From positions 124,001 to 188,000 of the forward strand of contig NZ_JAFBFC010000004.1 of NCBI RefSeq assembly GCF_016909075.1: a stretch of 64,000 nucleotides of DNA. Reading direction: 5' to 3'. Positions within the stretch are counted from its first letter, which is position 1. Each line of letters starts with the position of its first letter. This DNA is from Priestia iocasae (GTDB taxonomy: Bacteria; Bacillota; Bacilli; Bacillales; Bacillaceae_H). The position numbers and the translations under genes were made by a program. This document shows positions 17,418-25,170 of the stretch, piece by piece. The notes below the pieces were generated by a model. It was not told the DNA's origin, ran no database searches, and was given only the letters and a program-made list of their open reading frames with translations.

Positions 17418-18275
17418 GTGACTAATAAAGCAAAATATTCTTTTCAAAGGTATAGTTTCATAAGGAAAATAACAATTTATAGTTCTTTAATCTTAGGATT
17501 ACTTATGTTCTTGTTTCCATTAATTTGGATGGTATCTACTTCTTTAAAAACAACTGGATCAGTGCAAAAAATTCCACAAACATGGATTCCATCACCTGTA
17601 GAATGGATAAATTACGTCAAGATCTTCACAGATTTTCCATTATTAACTTACGTATGGAATACTTCATGGTACACAGGATTATCAGTTATCATTACAGCCT
17701 TTGCTTCATCATTTATTGCTTTTGGCTTTGCTAGATTGAAAGCAAGAGGTAGTACGATTTTATTTGCAATCGTATTGAGCACAATGATGCTTCCGCCTCA
17801 AGTAACAATGATTCCGCAATATTTATTATTTAATAAATTAGGCTGGACAGACTCATATTCACCATTAATTATTCCTTCGGTAGGAGGAAGTGCCTTCTTA
17901 ATATTTTTACTAAGGCAGTTCTATATGGGTATTCCTCGTAGTTTAGATGAGGCTGTGAGAATGGATGGTGGAGGGTATTTTACTATTTATTTTAAAATTA
18001 TTTTACCTTTATCTGTTCCTGCGCTTGCGACTGCTGGAGTTATGGAGTTTATGTATCGATGGAATGATCTAATGGGTCCATTAATTTATATAAATTCTCC
18101 TGAAAAGTATCCGCTTTCTCTGGGGTTAGCAAACTTAACAGCTGCATACGGTGCAACACCCTGGAATTTATTAATGGCAGCTTCTGTTGTTGCAATTACA
18201 CCACCACTGCTTCTTTTCTTTTTTGCTCAAAAGTATTTTATTCAAGGAATCGTAGTCAGTGGTTCAAAGGGTTAA
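17418..18275 (+). CDS. ABC sugar permease, MalG/UgpE-like
   Basis: A 285-aa permease of the MalG type, with six helices, an N-terminal helix at about 17-38 and the EAA loop EAVRMDGGGYFTIYF near 190. The C-terminal FIQGIVVSGSKG is typical of the family. The GTG start follows AAGGAGACG and lies 20 bp after the previous stop. It partners the MalF-like protein just upstream. Confidence 0.93.
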   Translation: MTNKAKYSFQRYSFIRKITIYSSLILGLLMFLFPLIWMVSTSLKTTGSVQKIPQTWIPSPVEWINYVKIFTDFPLLTYVWNTSWYTGLSVIITAFASSFIAFGFARLKARGSTILFAIVLSTMMLPPQVTMIPQYLLFNKLGWTDSYSPLIIPSVGGSAFLIFLLRQFYMGIPRSLDEAVRMDGGGYFTIYFKIILPLSVPALATAGVMEFMYRWNDLMGPLIYINSPEKYPLSLGLANLTAAYGATPWNLLMAASVVAITPPLLLFFFAQKYFIQGIVVSGSKG

Positions 18276-18293
18276 CTAATAAGGAGGGATAGT

Positions 18294-19349
18294 ATGTGTA
18301 AAGTAAAGGTGGCTATCATTGGTTGTGGAGCTATATCTAGATTTCGTCATATACCAGAATATATTCAGAACAAGAATGTAGAGATTATTGCTTATTGTGA
18401 CACAACAATTGAAAGAGCAGAAGCTTACGCTTTAGAATATGGTGGTAGATTCTACAAGGACTATAAAGAGATGATAGACTCTGAACCTTCTCTACAAGCA
18501 GTTAGTGTTTGTACACCTAATAGCACTCATGCAGAAATGACTATTTATGCTCTTAATAGAGGTATCCATGTGTTGTGTGAAAAACCAATGGCTGCGACAG
18601 TAAAAGAAGCACAACAGATGATTGAAGCTGCTAAAAGTAATAACAGAATATTAATGATTGGACATAATCAGCGTTTAATGGCACCACATGTGAAAGTTAA
18701 AGAATTACTAGTCAATGGTAATCTAGGTAAGGTGTTGACTTTTCGTACTACATTTGGTCATCCTGGTCCTGAAACATGGAGCGTGGATGGTAAAGAAAGT
18801 TGGTTTTTTCGTAAAGAAGAAGCTGTAATGGGTGCATTGGGCGATCTAGGTGTTCATAAAGTAGATCTTATCAGGTGGTTATTAGAAGAAGAAATCATTG
18901 AAGTATCTGCCATGATTGATACATTAGATAAAACATTCTCAAATGTAGAAGATCATGCTAACTGTTTATATAAAACAGAAAGTGGAGTTACTGGCACGAT
19001 GGTAGCAAGCTGGATATTTAAAAAGGGTGAAGATAATTCTACGATCCTATATTGTGAGAATGGCACTATCGAAGTTGGAACACATCAGGAATATCAAGTT
19101 ATTGTAAGGCTAATAAATGGAGAGATTCAAAAGTATCAGGTAGGAGCTATTGCAACCAATGATAAAGGAGGGCAAAGAGATAGTAGAGTTATTGAAGAGT
19201 TTATAAAGAGTATTCTAAACAATATGTCTCCTTTAATTACAGGAGAAGAAGGTATGAAATCATTAAATGTTATTTTACATTCAATAAAGGCGGCTAATGA
19301 GAAGAGAACTGTTTCAATCCTTTCTCCGTCAAATGTCACATCTAAATAA
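18294..19349 (+). CDS. Gfo/Idh/MocA family oxidoreductase
   Basis: A 351-aa NAD(P)-dependent dehydrogenase. The N-terminal Rossmann fold has VAIIGCGAISRFRHIPEY, and the conserved CEKPMA motif lies near 98. The substrate half contains GALGDLGVHKVDLIRWLL with the catalytic-type Asp/His pair. Family members oxidise or reduce sugars, inositols and their derivatives, often forming 3-keto sugars. The gene sits between permeases and a TIM-barrel isomerase, which suggests an import-then-oxidise-then-isomerise route for one compound. ATG with AAGGAGG 18 bp after the permease stop. Confidence 0.92.
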   Translation: MCKVKVAIIGCGAISRFRHIPEYIQNKNVEIIAYCDTTIERAEAYALEYGGRFYKDYKEMIDSEPSLQAVSVCTPNSTHAEMTIYALNRGIHVLCEKPMAATVKEAQQMIEAAKSNNRILMIGHNQRLMAPHVKVKELLVNGNLGKVLTFRTTFGHPGPETWSVDGKESWFFRKEEAVMGALGDLGVHKVDLIRWLLEEEIIEVSAMIDTLDKTFSNVEDHANCLYKTESGVTGTMVASWIFKKGEDNSTILYCENGTIEVGTHQEYQVIVRLINGEIQKYQVGAIATNDKGGQRDSRVIEEFIKSILNNMSPLITGEEGMKSLNVILHSIKAANEKRTVSILSPSNVTSK

Positions 19350-19372
19350 ATGAAATGCAAAGGGTGGTAATG

Positions 19373-20146
19373 ATGAGTTTATTAAGTATTCAACTTTATT
19401 CAGTAAAAGAAGCAGCAAATAAAGACTTTCTAGGAACTGTTCAAAGAGTAGGGGAAATGGGCTATGACGCAGTCCAATTTGCTGGGTTCTTTAATACTAA
19501 CTCTAATGATTTAAGAAGAGTACTAGACAATCAGAATTTAAAGTGTGGAGGAAGTCATGTATTATTTGACACTATTGAGAGTAGTGAGCTATTAAAAAAA
19601 GAGATTGAATATAATCAAGTTATTGGCAATAATCTAATTATATGTGCGGCATTACCAGCTCAAATGCGTGATTCAGAAGAAGGTTATAAGCGGGCAGCAG
19701 AGCAACTAAATAAGGCGGGGGAGCTGTGTAAAGAACAAGGTTTACAGTTAGGATATCATAACCACTCTTTTGAGTTTGTTAAAATAAAGGATACAACGGG
19801 TTTTGAGTTGCTTTACAATGAAACTTCTTCTGAATTATTGAAGATGGAATTAGACTGCTATTGGGTCAAGAATGCTGGTTATGATCCTATTGATTTTATT
19901 AATCGATATACGGATCGTTGTATATCTTTACATATAAAAGATATAAAGAAGCTTAATGATCAACATATCAGTGTAGAAATAGGGGAAGGAGAGTTGAATT
20001 TAAGCTCTATCCTTTTAAGTGCATCGAAACAACAAGTAAAATACCTTACTGTTGAGCAAGAACATTTTATATTAGATCCAATGGTTAGCGCAGAGAAAAA
20101 CATTAAAAGTTTACGACACTTAGTAAGTAACAAGTTAAATAAGTAG
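19373..20146 (+). CDS. Sugar phosphate isomerase/epimerase family TIM barrel
   Basis: A 257-aa xylose-isomerase-like TIM barrel (AP endonuclease 2/IolE family). It begins SLLSIQLYSVKEAA and shows GYHNHSFEF and the metal-site strands MELDCYWVKNAG and SLHIKDIK. The start at ATG 19373 is chosen because AGGGTGG (19361-19367) lies 5 nt upstream; ATG 19355 precedes that ribosome site. It is probably an isomerase, epimerase or dehydratase acting on the keto-sugar made by the preceding dehydrogenase. It is the last operon gene, followed by a strong terminator. Confidence 0.9.
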   Translation: MSLLSIQLYSVKEAANKDFLGTVQRVGEMGYDAVQFAGFFNTNSNDLRRVLDNQNLKCGGSHVLFDTIESSELLKKEIEYNQVIGNNLIICAALPAQMRDSEEGYKRAAEQLNKAGELCKEQGLQLGYHNHSFEFVKIKDTTGFELLYNETSSELLKMELDCYWVKNAGYDPIDFINRYTDRCISLHIKDIKKLNDQHISVEIGEGELNLSSILLSASKQQVKYLTVEQEHFILDPMVSAEKNIKSLRHLVSNKLNK

Positions 20147-20155
20147 GTGATAGAA

Positions 20156-20193
20156 AATCAAAACAGAGGAGTATACACTCCTCTGTTTTGATT
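20156..20193. terminator. bidirectional terminator, 16-bp stem
   Basis: Perfect arms AATCAAAACAGAGGAG (20156-20171) and its complement (20178-20193). It ends the sugar operon on the plus strand and the DUF624 gene on the minus strand. Confidence 0.9.
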
Positions 20194-20195
20194 CT

Positions 20196-20801
20196 CTATC
20201 TTGCCTTTATTAAATGAGCAACAGAATGAATCTTCTTGTGGAAAATTTGATAAATAATATAAGAAGATAGGCTAAATATGATGATAAATGTAATTGGAGA
20301 ATAATAAAGGATAATAATTGTTAAAAATAGAATAAATACGATAAAAATAGTACTTGGAAAAAAACTAATCATCATAAACAGGGCATTTTTAAGAGAGTTT
20401 GTTATTCTATAGTTATAAGTCACTAAAATAGGAAAAAGATAAACACTGATACTTATAAAGAAAAAGTAAAATAATAGTGATATAAATAAGAAAAATGAAG
20501 AGTAAGGAAGTATCTTTGTCATTGATAGATATATATTAAAGGAACCGATTAATAAAGCCGTATTCCATATTAGTCCTATTAAAAAATATTGTTTACAGTA
20601 TTTTTTGAAACTAATAAAAAACTGCTTTAATGAAAAGTCGTTTTTGTCGTGTATTTTATTCTTTATGACGTAAAACATTGCCATCGTGGATGGAAACAAA
20701 GTAATTATTGGAAGTGAAAAAAATAACCATAAAAGATTTAAAAAAAGTAAATTTGAAAATGACTCAAGTATTTTATACAATTTTGAATTTAAAATAGTCA
20801 T
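20196..20801 (-). CDS. DUF624 (YesL-like) membrane protein
   Basis: A 201-aa very hydrophobic, AT-rich protein with four to five membrane segments. It opens with a YesL-like pattern (ILESFSNLLFLNLLWLFFSL, then PIITLFPSTMAMFYV). DUF624 proteins commonly accompany sugar ABC operons in Bacilli and may tune transporter expression or assembly; the mechanism is not established. The ATG follows GAGGAA. It is transcribed opposite to the sugar operon and divergently from the LacI gene. Confidence 0.85.
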   Translation of the reverse strand: MTILNSKLYKILESFSNLLFLNLLWLFFSLPIITLFPSTMAMFYVIKNKIHDKNDFSLKQFFISFKKYCKQYFLIGLIWNTALLIGSFNIYLSMTKILPYSSFFLFISLLFYFFFISISVYLFPILVTYNYRITNSLKNALFMMISFFPSTIFIVFILFLTIIILYYSPITFIIIFSLSSYIIYQIFHKKIHSVAHLIKAR

Positions 20802-20890
20802 AATATTCCTCGTTTTTTACTTTATTCTATCATGATATGGAAATGGTAGGAAGATTTTGTCGGTGAATTATTATATAAAGGAGATTGTGT

Positions 20891-21892
20891 ATGCCTACCC
20901 TTCAAGATGTGGCAAATTTAGCTAATGTGTCTACTGCAACAGTTTCAAGAGTTTTAACTGGACAAACTGTTCATACAGAGAATAAAGAGAAAGTAGAAAA
21001 AGCAATTAAAGAATTAAATTATAAACCTAATACGGTTGCTAGAAATCTAAGAAGAAAAAAGTCGAACTTAATTATTGCGTTAATGCCAGATGTTAAACAT
21101 CAATTTTACTCTGAAATTATTCGGGGAATAGAAGAGGAAGCATTGAAAGCCGGGTATAATGTATTAATTGGAAGTAACACTTTTGAAAGTGATCAGGAAT
21201 TGAGACATTTTGAGTTATTAGAGGGCAGTCAAGCAGATGGTATAATTGTTGGTACGTCTCAAGTTAAACAAGAGTTGTTAGAAGAGGTTAGTAAGAGAAA
21301 GCCAGTTGTATTAGTAAACGGACATTTAACAGGTAGTAATATTCCATCTATTTCGATTGACAATGAACGAGCTTCTTATGTTATGACAAAGCACTTACTT
21401 CAACTTCAACATAAAAGAATTGCGCATGTAATGGGCCCTAGTAATACAATGTTAGCAAGAGAGAGGTTAAAAGGTTATAAAAGAGCATTAAGAGAAGCAG
21501 GGGTAGAATTTGACAAAGAATTGGTATATGAAGGTGATTACTTTTTCCATTCTGGCTATGAAATAGGGAAGAGAATCTTAACAGTACAAGAAACCGTGGA
21601 TGCTATTTACTCTACAAGTGATGAAATGGCTATTGGAATTATAAGGGCTCTAACAGAGAAGCAAATTAAGATTCCTCAGGAGATTTCCCTCGTGGGTTTT
21701 GATGATATTACAATATCTAAATATTCTTATCCATCCTTGACAACTATTCACCATCCAAGATATGAGATGGGTAAAAAATCTTTTAATTTATTACTAAAAT
21801 TATTAAATAATAAAAAGATAGGAAAGAAGCACATTTTTTTAGAGGAGGACTTGGTTGTTAGAGAATCTTGTGGAGCAGCACAGTCAACCTAA
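20891..21892 (+). CDS. LacI-family transcriptional regulator
   Basis: A 333-aa repressor. The N-terminal helix-turn-helix and hinge TLQDVANLANVSTATVSRVL are canonical, followed by a periplasmic-binding-protein-like effector domain (SNLIIALMPDVKHQFYSEII, GFDDITISKYSYPSLTTIHH). ATG 20891 is chosen over TTG 20885 because AAGGAGA (20878-20884) gives 6-nt spacing. It most likely binds the double palindrome at 14945-14981 and is released by the imported sugar or a metabolite. No obvious copy of that operator is seen in front of its own gene. Confidence 0.93.
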   Translation: MPTLQDVANLANVSTATVSRVLTGQTVHTENKEKVEKAIKELNYKPNTVARNLRRKKSNLIIALMPDVKHQFYSEIIRGIEEEALKAGYNVLIGSNTFESDQELRHFELLEGSQADGIIVGTSQVKQELLEEVSKRKPVVLVNGHLTGSNIPSISIDNERASYVMTKHLLQLQHKRIAHVMGPSNTMLARERLKGYKRALREAGVEFDKELVYEGDYFFHSGYEIGKRILTVQETVDAIYSTSDEMAIGIIRALTEKQIKIPQEISLVGFDDITISKYSYPSLTTIHHPRYEMGKKSFNLLLKLLNNKKIGKKHIFLEEDLVVRESCGAAQST

Positions 21893-21938
21893 CTTTGCAA
21901 TATATATGAATTGCTAAAAAGGGGCCTTATTTGCATTC

Positions 21939-22076
21939 CTTGCCCGATTAGAAGCACAACTAGCTGTCAGCTCATTAATAAAGAGATTTTTACATATTGA
22001 ATTAAAGACAACCACCCCACAATGGCGACCCTTAATTGGGTTTCGGGCGTTAATAGAGTTAAAGGTTTCGTTTTAA
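21939..22076 (+). pseudogene. 3' remnant of a second cytochrome P450
   Basis: An open frame encodes LARLEAQLAVSSLIKRF and later QWRPLIGFRALIELKVSF before TAA, matching the last 45 residues of the P450 at 13425. At DNA level 42 of 45 bases agree between 14592-14636 and 22023-22067. Everything upstream of the haem-loop alanines, including the Cys, is missing. It is a decayed paralogue or one end of a duplication around the sugar module. Confidence 0.88.
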
Positions 22077-22088
22077 CGGTCAAAAAGG

Positions 22089-22126
22089 AAAAAGCGTTGA
22101 ACTGAAATAGCTCCAACGCTTTTTTT
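22089..22126. terminator. terminator between P450 remnant and DUF3221 gene
   Basis: AAAAAGCGTTG (22089-22099) pairs with CAACGCTTTTT (22114-22124), with more T following. It overlaps the 3' end of the minus-strand lipoprotein gene and can work in both directions. Confidence 0.8.
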
Positions 22127-22592
22127 AATCATCTTTCCATTCAAATACGAATTCTTGATCATTTCCAGATGCACTTACCATCGGTTTCAACGTTATTCTC
22201 CATACGTCTTCTGCATGATCATATTCAATGTGTTTCACACCGATTACATCTTGTTGATTCACTTGCTTACTTGCTAATAATTGCCTAAGAGCTTCTTCTT
22301 GAGTGAAAGTAGCCCCTTTAGGTTTTTCTACCTTTATAACCTCGACTTTTGCAGCACTTCCTTGAGCAGGAAACGATTCAGCAATTGGTCCGTCAATCCA
22401 CAAGTGAACGTATTGCCCGATGTCCACTTTGTTAAAGGCATTGGATAGCCAAATGGCATTGTCATGATCTTCGCTTCCATTTACAACAAGAATGCGATGA
22501 TTGTCTTTTTTCATCACATAGCCTTCAAGAGTGGCAGGACCACTACAGCCACTTAAATAGACAAATAGTAAAAGAATGAGTTTTTTCAACAT
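22125..22592 (-). CDS. DUF3221-containing lipoprotein
   Basis: A 155-aa predicted lipoprotein: MLKKLILLLFVYLSGC gives a short signal with lipobox LSGC (Cys16). The mature part begins with a DUF3221-type beta segment (LEGYVMKKDNHRILVVNG) and ends with a domain that looks like a calcium/peptidase-inhibitor-type strand set (VWRITLKP). Such small lipoproteins are common in Bacillus and have no assigned function. The start follows AAGGAG. It lies downstream of a frameshifted small membrane gene, probably in the same transcript. Confidence 0.75.
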   Translation of the reverse strand: MLKKLILLLFVYLSGCSGPATLEGYVMKKDNHRILVVNGSEDHDNAIWLSNAFNKVDIGQYVHLWIDGPIAESFPAQGSAAKVEVIKVEKPKGATFTQEEALRQLLASKQVNQQDVIGVKHIEYDHAEDVWRITLKPMVSASGNDQEFVFEWKDD

Positions 22593-22637
22593 GTTCGACT
22601 CCTTGAACAGCTTGTTTTGCGTAGTACATTTCTTGTT

Positions 22638-22854
22638 TTAGAGTGATTTCTTTTCCTTTTCCTTCAAGAGAAAAATCTCTCTTACAAACGTCCCAATGAC
22701 GATGGAAGGAACAATAATCCCAATAAGCGTTAAAATTTTGACAAACATAAAGGGTGAAAAGAGAAGAACAAAGGAATTTGAAAGGACAATAAGTGCGAAG
22801 ATGACGCATGATGGTAATGAGGTAGCGAGGAGTTGCTTCTCTTTTATGTTTCAT
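22638..22854 (-). pseudogene. frameshifted small two-helix membrane protein
   Basis: A good ribosome site (AGGAGG) precedes ATG at 22854, but that frame gives an implausible Cys/His-rich peptide running into the next gene. One frame over, the DNA reads a convincing membrane protein (PSCVIFALIVLSNSFVLLF, then VKILTLIGIIVPSIVIGTFV, ending FLLKEKEKKSL) with TAA at 22638. That frame has no ATG, GTG or TTG before the first helix. A one-base indel within the first few codons would join them. It is a likely pseudogene, unless a non-standard start or sequencing error is involved. Confidence 0.65.
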
Positions 22855-22902
22855 AAATCCACCTCCTGTTAATGATTTCCTTCTAATCGTACTATAAATA
22901 AA

Positions 22903-22936
22903 AACAGATAGTAAGTTCTTATTCTCACTATCTGTT
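22903..22936 (-). terminator. terminator after WHH-domain gene
   Basis: AACAGATAGT (22903-22912) pairs with ACTATCTGTT (22927-22936); read on the minus strand it is followed by TTTTATTTATAG. It separates the gene at 22942 from the membrane/lipoprotein pair. Confidence 0.75.
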
Positions 22937-22941
22937 ACATA

Positions 22942-23820
22942 TTAACGATATTCAGAACCGCCACCCCAAAGCTCACGGCCTCCAGTATGTCCTGTGTTAT
23001 GATGAATGTCTTCTTTCACCAATTGGAGACGACCTGGCTCTTCGTGGTGATGCCACGTATAACCTTCAGGTGTGTGACCTTGTGATAATTGTTGCAACTC
23101 ATACGTCGTTAAATTCAATTCAGAAGCGAGAGAAGGGTCTTGTTGGATCATGTCATACAGTTCGTGATTGGCGTATGAAAAGTGAACCGCATCACTTCGT
23201 AAATAAAAGTCTTCTGGAATTTGAACTTCTGCAACGGGTTCAAAGACAGGAAACGTACCTATTTGAGTCTCTCCATTTGGTAGCTCAATGGTTCTTTCCA
23301 CAAATGGCACACCAGTTTCAGGATGAACGTCACCTGTTAAATGGTCGTTTCTTGTGTCAATTTCTTCTGCTTCTGCAACGTCTGCTCCGTCGACAAAATC
23401 AACTACACCAACCGCAAGAGTAGATACAGCAGCTACTTTTCCGATGTTTTTCATACCTTGAAGTGTACGCTCTTTGTCACCTGTTTTTAATCCTTCATAT
23501 GTCGTGCCTGCACTTTTAACTGTATATGTAACGGTTTGGCCAAGCCCTTTTAAAGTGCGTCCTGTTGAATCTTTTAAGTCGCTTAATCCTTCGTTCATGA
23601 TTGTATCATCTTTTTTAATTGCTCCGTACGTTCCTTTCACTGCGCCATCGACAAATTGTCCAGCGTTATCAAGCGCAATTTTGGATGCTTGCTTAATGCC
23701 ATCTCCAACTTCTTCAACCCAAGGAGAGCTTACACCTTTCCCTACAAGTTTTACACCCTCACCAATTACCGTTCCCGTGACGGTTCCAACACCTTTTCCA
23801 ATTGAACGAAATAATCCCAT
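22942..23820 (-). CDS. WHH/HNH-superfamily nuclease-like protein
   Basis: A 292-aa protein. The N-terminal 130 residues are Gly/Val/Lys-rich amphipathic repeats (RSIGKGVGTVTGTVIGEGVK), with no secretion signal. The middle is acidic. The last 45 residues carry the HNH/ENDO VII-type WHH signature GYTWHHHEEPGRLQLV followed by HTGG and a C-terminal RELWGGG. WHH domains are DNase modules at the C-termini of polymorphic toxins. Here there is no LXG or WXG leader and no recognisable SUKH or other immunity gene next door. It could be a toxin using another export route or a domesticated nuclease. Start ATG at 23820 follows AAAAGGAGCAAAAG. Confidence 0.8.
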   Translation of the reverse strand: MGLFRSIGKGVGTVTGTVIGEGVKLVGKGVSSPWVEEVGDGIKQASKIALDNAGQFVDGAVKGTYGAIKKDDTIMNEGLSDLKDSTGRTLKGLGQTVTYTVKSAGTTYEGLKTGDKERTLQGMKNIGKVAAVSTLAVGVVDFVDGADVAEAEEIDTRNDHLTGDVHPETGVPFVERTIELPNGETQIGTFPVFEPVAEVQIPEDFYLRSDAVHFSYANHELYDMIQQDPSLASELNLTTYELQQLSQGHTPEGYTWHHHEEPGRLQLVKEDIHHNTGHTGGRELWGGGSEYR

Positions 23821-23936
23821 CTTCTTTTGCTCCTTTTATTAATAGTCCATTTTACCTATATGAGGTATTGTACTATAAACTAGTATTTTTTGGAATGTGT
23901 GGCTGATAAAATAGTAGAGTAAAAGGAGGAGATAAC

Positions 23937-24455
23937 ATGAAAGATGCACGCTACCCAATTGGTTTGTTTCAACAAGAAGATGTAACCGATGAAAAGATAG
24001 AAAGATGGATGAAAGAAATCGAAGAACTGCCTAAAAACCTTCGCGAAGTAGTAGAGGGATTAAAGGATGAGCAGCTTGATACACCTTATCGAGAAGGTGG
24101 TTGGACGGTACGCCAAGTGATTCATCATGTAGCGGATAGTCATATGAATTCGTATATTCGCTTTAAATTAGCGCTCACTGAAAACAATCCAACAATTAAA
24201 CCATACGAAGAAGCGGAATGGGCAAAGCTTGGTGATTCAACGTTACCAATAGAGGTTTCCTTGTCCTTGGTAGAAGGAATTCATACGAGGTGGGGAATGA
24301 TTTTAAAAGGTTTAAGTGAACAAGAAAGAAATCGTTCCTTTTATCATCCGGAATCAGGAGTGATGACATTAGAGACTGCCATAAATATGTATGCATGGCA
24401 TGGCAATCACCATGTGGCTCATATTCAGGCGTTGCGTGAAAAAGTAGGGTGGTAG
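23937..24455 (+). CDS. bstA: DinB-superfamily YfiT/BstA-like bacillithiol transferase
   Basis: A 172-aa four-helix DinB-fold metalloenzyme. It has the YfiT signature GGWTVRQVIHHVADSHMNSY with a metal-ligand His near 63-64, and the C-terminal WHGNHHVAHI supplying the other two His ligands near 158 and 162. It begins RYPIGLFQQED as in the Bacillus proteins. BstA-type enzymes conjugate bacillithiol to electrophiles in the cytosol. FosB at 62320 is a second bacillithiol enzyme in this window. The ATG follows AAGGAGG. The exact substrate is unknown. Confidence 0.85.
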   Translation: MKDARYPIGLFQQEDVTDEKIERWMKEIEELPKNLREVVEGLKDEQLDTPYREGGWTVRQVIHHVADSHMNSYIRFKLALTENNPTIKPYEEAEWAKLGDSTLPIEVSLSLVEGIHTRWGMILKGLSEQERNRSFYHPESGVMTLETAINMYAWHGNHHVAHIQALREKVGW

Positions 24456-24519
24456 ATGCAGGAAAATATGGTATACTAATAAAGTCTGAAAATTCATGAT
24501 TTAAAGGAGGCGTTCATTT

Positions 24520-24576
24520 ATGAAAAACACTCAAGCTTTAACCAAACAAAACGACAAGGGGAACGCTCCTAACTAG
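24520..24576 (+). CDS. Putative leader peptide, 18 aa
   Basis: ATG at 24520 is preceded by a very strong AAAGGAGG (24503-24510) and encodes MKNTQALTKQNDKGNAPN before TAG. It ends 36 bp before the GNAT gene start. The RNA can pair GGAGGCGTTC (24507-24516) with GAACGCTCC (24561-24569), or instead GGGGAAC with GTTCCCC (24559-24589), so translation could choose between structures. It might instead be an independent microprotein. Confidence 0.5.
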   Translation: MKNTQALTKQNDKGNAPN

Positions 24577-24612
24577 AGAAAAGTTCCCCAACGAATGAGA
24601 GGGGAAAAAAGG

Positions 24613-25062
24613 ATGAAACAATCTGTAAAACTAGTAGAAGTAAACGAAGAGAATTGGTATGACTGTTGTCAGTTAACCGTATCGAGTGAACAAGCATCTT
24701 ATATTGAGTCGAACGCAATCTCTATTGCGCAATCTAAATTTGAACCGACTTTGAAACCATATGCCATTTATTTCGAAGAAAAAGTAGTTGGATTTCTCAT
24801 GTATAATTCTGTACTAGAAGAGCTTGATGGCTACTGGGTTTATCGTATTATGATTGATCAAGCGTTTCAAGGAAAAGGGATTGGAAAAGTCGCTACAGCA
24901 TTAATGATTGATGAAATGAAAAAGCTACCGAATGCAGAGCGAATTGTTGTTGGCTATCATCCTGACAATATGGAAGCACACTTGCTATATGCTAGTTTAG
25001 AATTTGTTGATCAAGGTCATCGATTTGGAAGAGAGATGGCAGTTGTGAAACAAATCAAGTAA
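24613..25062 (+). CDS. GNAT-family N-acetyltransferase
   Basis: A 149-aa acetyltransferase. The acetyl-CoA pyrophosphate loop is visible in IDQAFQGKGIGKVATALM (Q/RxxGxG/A) near 85-102, preceded by the beta-strand WVYRIMID, and the C-terminal VGYHPDNMEAHLLYASLEF is typical of spermidine/SpeG- or PaiA-like GNATs. ATG 24613 follows AGAGGGG with 8-nt spacing; ATG 24595 lacks a ribosome site. The acceptor is unknown (polyamine, amino acid or drug). A tiny ORF with alternative hairpins lies immediately upstream. Confidence 0.9.
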   Translation: MKQSVKLVEVNEENWYDCCQLTVSSEQASYIESNAISIAQSKFEPTLKPYAIYFEEKVVGFLMYNSVLEELDGYWVYRIMIDQAFQGKGIGKVATALMIDEMKKLPNAERIVVGYHPDNMEAHLLYASLEFVDQGHRFGREMAVVKQIK

Positions 25063-25079
25063 TCATAGTTCTATGAAGT

Positions 25080-25111
25080 AGCCCACGAGTTTGTTCAATC
25101 GTGGGCTTTTT
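25080..25111. terminator. terminator after GNAT gene
   Basis: AGCCCACGA (25080-25088) pairs with TCGTGGGCT (25099-25107), then TTTTATA. It ends the GNAT transcript. Confidence 0.85.
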
Positions 25112-25170
25112 ATAATCAACTTTCATGATTTATCGATTTCTTCATATGATTTTCTGCTTTTTGTCAGTTG

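Noticed and set aside
22543-22854. 103-aa minus-strand reading frame with a strong ribosome site
   Set aside because: Composition is implausible (Cys/His-rich) and it overlaps the next gene, whereas the neighbouring frame encodes clear membrane helices. Treated as a frameshifted gene.
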